A stretch of 64,000 bases of DNA from Liquidambar formosana (taxonomy: Eukaryota > Streptophyta > Magnoliopsida > Saxifragales > Altingiaceae), in the NCBI GenBank assembly GCA_039720395.1, contig CM077826.1:34246687-34310686 (forward strand), given 5' to 3'. The position numbers and the translations under genes are program-made. The notes under the pieces were generated by a model. That model was not told the origin of the DNA. It did not search any database and saw nothing but the letters and a program-made list of their open reading frames with translations. Shown one piece after another: positions 60,774 through 64,000 of this stretch (the stretch's first letter is position 1; each line of letters opens with the position of its first letter).

Positions 60774-60925
60774 ACCTAGACCTTAAATCTTAAACCTCAA
60801 GACTTGGACCTTAGGTCTTAGACCTCAAGACTTAGACATCAGATTTTGGACCTCAAGACTGGGACCTTAAGTCTAGGACCTCAAGTTTTGGACCTTAGTT
60901 CTTGAACCTTAGCTCTTTGGATTCA
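60774..60925. repeat. 14-15-bp repeat array with dyad units
   Basis: About ten units alternate GACCTTAGGTCTTA and GACCTCAAGACTTA. AGACCTTAGGTCT is nearly self-complementary. It may derive from the neighbouring 17-bp array, whose CAAGTCTAGACC core is similar. Confidence 0.7.
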
Positions 60926-61129
60926 GCTCCTCTAAGTTCTGTTGACTTACAAGTCTAGGCCACATTTAAGTTCCCCTTACTGATAAGTTCGAGTCCTCTT
61001 CAAGATTGCCTCACTTCGAAGGTTAGGTAACAATTCAAGTTCAGTTCTCAAGTTCGGATCTAGTCTAAATCTCCAAATGATATGACCTTACCTAGGTCGA
61101 GGTACCTTTTCACGATCACATGCAAAATG

Positions 61130-61420
61130 TGACTATAATCATAACTAGTTAACTAGAGTTGGATGGTTACAACCATAGTCAGGCGGTTACCCTTAAATAT
61201 GGTCAAACAGTTAGATTTGATCATATTTAGCTCTAACCCAACCATGGTCAGATAGTTATTCCTTTAACCATGGTAAAGAACTAACCAGAGTTCTCACACA
61301 TCTATAAAAGCATAGGTGAACAATAGCACGAGGTAAGCTTAACCCCCCATAAGCTCTATCTATCTCTCCCTAGCTTTCTTCTCTTTCTTCCATCTTTTGT
61401 TGGTTACTGACTTAATTTTC
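61130..61420 (+). mobile_element. LTR-like promoter fragment
   Basis: Short inverted repeats of the AACCATGGTCA(G/A)...GGTTA type (61140-61290) precede a TATA box, TCTATAAAAGC (about 61301-61311), and a CT-rich leader (about 61355-61400). This order matches the other LTRs of the window. No ends are defined. Confidence 0.35.
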
Positions 61421-61799
61421 AGAGAGTCTCTGGTCGGACCAAGTCCGACTACCCTTGATCAATATTCTTTGTCTAATCTCAAATCCGCTCACCCCTACTT
61501 CCACTTCCATTCTCACTTCCGGCAACCACCATAAGCTCTAACGTTGTTCTCAGTTCTTGAATTAAGATCTTGCAACTAGCAACTATGGAGATTCTCTCTA
61601 GCAACAGTCCAACCTAGAGCTCCACCCCCTCAGATCCATTTCAACCACTAGCTCCGCCCTTGTGTGTCAAGATCTCAGCCCTGTCTCAGACCTCTAACTT
61701 CAAGCACCGTTAATTCTCTTACAGCGACTTCCCTGAATGGTGGCCTATAGCTTGTCTAGAATTTTATCCACACAAAAATCCTGAAGCCATGATTTAAAA

Positions 61800-62045
61800 G
61801 TAACCTCCCCCAAATTGTTAGTTATTAATCCTAATTGTGACGCTGCCTATATATAAACCATCGATAGGCAATAACCAAAGAGGTGATCGAGCATCTCCTC
61901 TTTAGCGTGACAAATGCAGCACATCACATTATTAATATTAATAACCCTATGTCTCAATTCAATAGCAACAAGAAATACGTTTTTGAAAACTTCCAACCAA
62001 ATAAAATGCATTTATAGGGGACTTTCAGCTTCCATGAATGTTTCC
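61800..62045 (-). pseudogene. LINE remnant, zinc-binding reverse transcriptase tail
   Basis: The minus strand reads WKLKVPYKCILFGWKFSK, then after a frameshift IELRHRV and MCCICHAKEEMLDHLFGYC. This is the pattern of the zf-RVT domain of plant LINEs and their relatives (P.K...F.W ... R...C..C...EE..DHLF..C). Stop and frameshift prevent function. Confidence 0.65.
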
Positions 62046-62274
62046 AAAGAATGCTCAAGATAGTCAGATAAGATTGTCAGTAGAGAGAGCTTAGTGAGCC
62101 ACAATATACATAGACTTAACATTACGGGTGTCTGTATGAGAAAACTGGCAAATAGCCCTATACATGTGCACGTTATGGGATTGGAATCTTCCTAATGGCT
62201 TGAGATACTATGGGCTCAAAGAAAGAAGAAACAATGTCCTCTTTCTATTGCTTTTGGAGTTTTAATCAATCAGG

Positions 62275-62620
62275 TTGGTCACCATAGAGAAATTAGACAG
62301 ACTAACTCCCTGTGATGGAACCACTCTATCAAATCATGTTCTCACTACTCTAAATATTACTCATTTGGTTCTTCTCTTCCTTCTAGTATATATGATAGCT
62401 ACATTAATCAAGCTCCCTTTGGAATCTATGACAATATTATTATTTGCTTTTGTGGCTAGGTTCTGGTGGAACAATAAGAAAGAAGGGCATTCCATCCACT
62501 AGATCGAGAAACTAGGACGTCGCCGAGGGTTTTGTGAAATCCGAGCTTTTAAACCAAGCCATGTTTTGCTAAAAAATTGTAGCGGGTTTTTTTAGACATC
62601 CTCTATGATGTTTCTACTCT
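62275..62620 (+). pseudogene. LINE remnant, reverse transcriptase end, opposite strand
   Basis: The + strand reads MIATLIKLPLESM, then VARFWWNNKKEGHSIH, and beyond a TAG stop IEKLGRRRGFCEIRAFKPSH. This matches the LINE RT C-terminal signature (FWW....KIHW..W..L..PK..GG). It is oriented against the zinc-domain piece at 61800. A run of 25 A follows at 62627. Confidence 0.6.
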
Positions 62621-63782
62621 TTTATAAAAAAAAAAAAAAAAAAAAAAAAATGTACATGCATCTATGGATGATTATTGATATTCTTAACGTACTGTAGTGA
62701 TTTTTAACACATTCAAGGGTCACATGCAACGAATATGTACCTTTTCAAGGTTAATAGATTTGCATTGATATGTTTTGATTTCACTCATAGAAAAAAAAGT
62801 TAATCATTCTTGGGTTTTTGGTTTGAGTTACAGTCTTACATTGGCTTTTAGTGCATTTTAAACATTGCCCAACTGTTTATGATGACAAAGATGTAGTATT
62901 AGATTTACTTTAGTTTAGTTTATAGTTGCTTTGGCTTTAAGATTTCGAGCGAGACTTAGCTATAAAAAAAAAAAAAAAAAAGATTTCGGGCAGTGTTGGT
63001 AAACGATTAATTTATATGGCAAGTCAAAAAGTTAGTAATTTATAATGTTTATATGGAATGCCTGTAATTTATAATTTATAAAGTTAGTATCAGATAACTT
63101 TTTATTTATTAAATGCTTTTTTCCTTGTTATATTTCCATACTTATTATGGGGTTCTGGTTTTCTAAATAATATATTTATTTAATTATGAATGAAATTTAG
63201 ACTTTTGCGATCATAATAACAATAAAAATGTTTTTGCCTTTTTCTTATTTTTTTTTTCAATGACAAGTTGACAAGATAAGATATGAAATTCCTAACTTGC
63301 ACATGCACTACATGCATCCATGCCATGTTAGTTCTTCTATACTACAAGGGGCTTCTGTGAAATGAGTCACCCTAATTACAAAACTCAAAAAGTGTTGGCC
63401 ATTGCTTAACACAATCAGAGATCTAAGAGTCAGTTTAACTTCCATTTTGCTCCTTGTATTTGGATCGATGAAGTGGGGTAAGAAATGGCGGAAAGACTGT
63501 AAAGTGTAGCCTCACCATACTGTCGGCTAGTGAAATGATCTGAGTAAAAAGGGGTAAGAAATGGCAAATAGACTGTGAAGAGTAGTACTACTGGGGAAAC
63601 AAATGATTATTAATTCTTCTACAAAGTCCAAAAAGAAAATAGTGAACATCCATTTATGGAAGGTCCAGATGCATATGGATATATACGCCTATAAGTTGAA
63701 TGAATTGATGAACGTATATACCACTAAGTTGAAAGTTTGAAACCTTAATCTTAGAGAGAGAGAGAGAAAGAGAGAGAGTATA
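62621..63782. other. Intergenic DNA upstream of the partial ankyrin gene
   Basis: A-runs at 62627-62650 and 62964-62981. A GA-rich tract (63753-63777) directly before 63783 parallels the leader of the ankyrin gene at 30411. A repeat pair around GGGGTAAGAAATGGC occurs at about 63476 and 63551. No gene is seen. Confidence 0.4.
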
Positions 63783-63890
63783 ATGGAGAGGAGATTGTAT
63801 GAAGCGTCACTTAGTGGGTGCGTAGTCACCTTGAATGCATTGGTGGAAGAAGACCAACTCATCCTAGACAGAGTTTCGGTGACTTGTTAT
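63783..63890 (+). pseudogene. Partial ankyrin-PGG paralogue, interrupted
   Basis: The first 36 codons read MERRLYEASLSGCVVTLNAL, VEEDQLILDRVSVTCY, closely matching the start of the gene at 30411. After codon 36 similarity to the ankyrin family ends sharply at 63890/63891, where sequence starting TGTTGGGG begins. The gene is therefore broken unless the insert is spliced out or the rest lies beyond the window; only the edge is visible. Confidence 0.75.
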
Positions 63891-64000
63891 TGTTGGGGAT
63901 ATTCGAGGATTTTGTATAATATGATAGACACAAAATCTTTATTAAAATTAAACATGAATATAATTTACAACAAAAATTTAAAACATAAAATACAACGAAA
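63891..64000. mobile_element. Probable start of an inserted LTR element (cut by window end)
   Basis: It begins TGTTGGGGATATTCG exactly where the ankyrin homology ends, as an LTR insertion would. The far end and target-site duplication are outside the window. Confidence 0.4.

Noticed and set aside
62627..62651. LINE poly(A) tail
   Set aside because: The upstream RT piece stops well before a LINE 3' end, and bases after the A-run may continue coding; it could be an expanded A-run within the coding remnant. Left undecided and not called.

Overview
This window is nuclear DNA of a flowering plant, most likely a eudicot. It is AT-rich, has GT-AG introns, a class XI myosin, a plant ankyrin-PGG membrane protein, and many plant-type LTR retrotransposons, TRIMs, a SINE and MITEs. 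I could not name the species.

Layout. (1) 1-1181: parts of two long LTRs pointing towards each other. (2) 1182-3420: intergenic, nothing recognised. (3) 3420-27500: one complete class XI myosin gene on the + strand. It has 39 coding exons, 1526 codons and no broken frames, and most resembles Arabidopsis myosin XI-K. Intron 2 (6.4 kb) holds a degenerate copia element with a TRIM, a solo LTR and a SINE-bearing insert nested in it. Intron 24 holds a non-autonomous hAT element. Intron 33 holds a GTGTCCG-rich element with a Stowaway MITE and a long AT/AC microsatellite inside it. (4) 27500-30280: intergenic DNA with a foldback element. (5) 30411-32117: an intact two-exon ankyrin-repeat/PGG gene (468 aa, BDA1-like). 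(6) 32850-37590: a MITE split by a long LTR, then further LTR-like DNA. (7) 37585-61080: a 17-bp minisatellite into which a 22-kb retrotransposon nest was inserted. The host element is a Ty3/gypsy chromovirus in the form LTR - 3' internal part - LTR - internal region - LTR. It is broken by three solo LTRs of one long-LTR family, two solo LTRs of a second family, a TRIM and a second GTGTCCG element. (8) 61080-63400: LTR-like DNA and decayed LINE pieces. (9) 63783-64000: the first 36 codons of a second ankyrin gene, cut by what looks like the start of another LTR element that runs off the window.

Only the myosin and the first ankyrin gene look functional. The myosin would drive organelle and vesicle movement on actin. 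The ankyrin protein would be a membrane signalling protein of the BDA1/ACD6 type. The two ankyrin genes are probably a tandem pair pushed 33 kb apart by retrotransposons.

The most unusual observations are these. Five solo LTRs carry a palindrome-rich module whose sequence differs completely between copies but which sits about 170-210 bp upstream of the TATA box in each. The myosin tail has an in-frame four-residue deletion in a usually constant motif. Two TRIM elements are complete with primer-binding site and polypurine tract.
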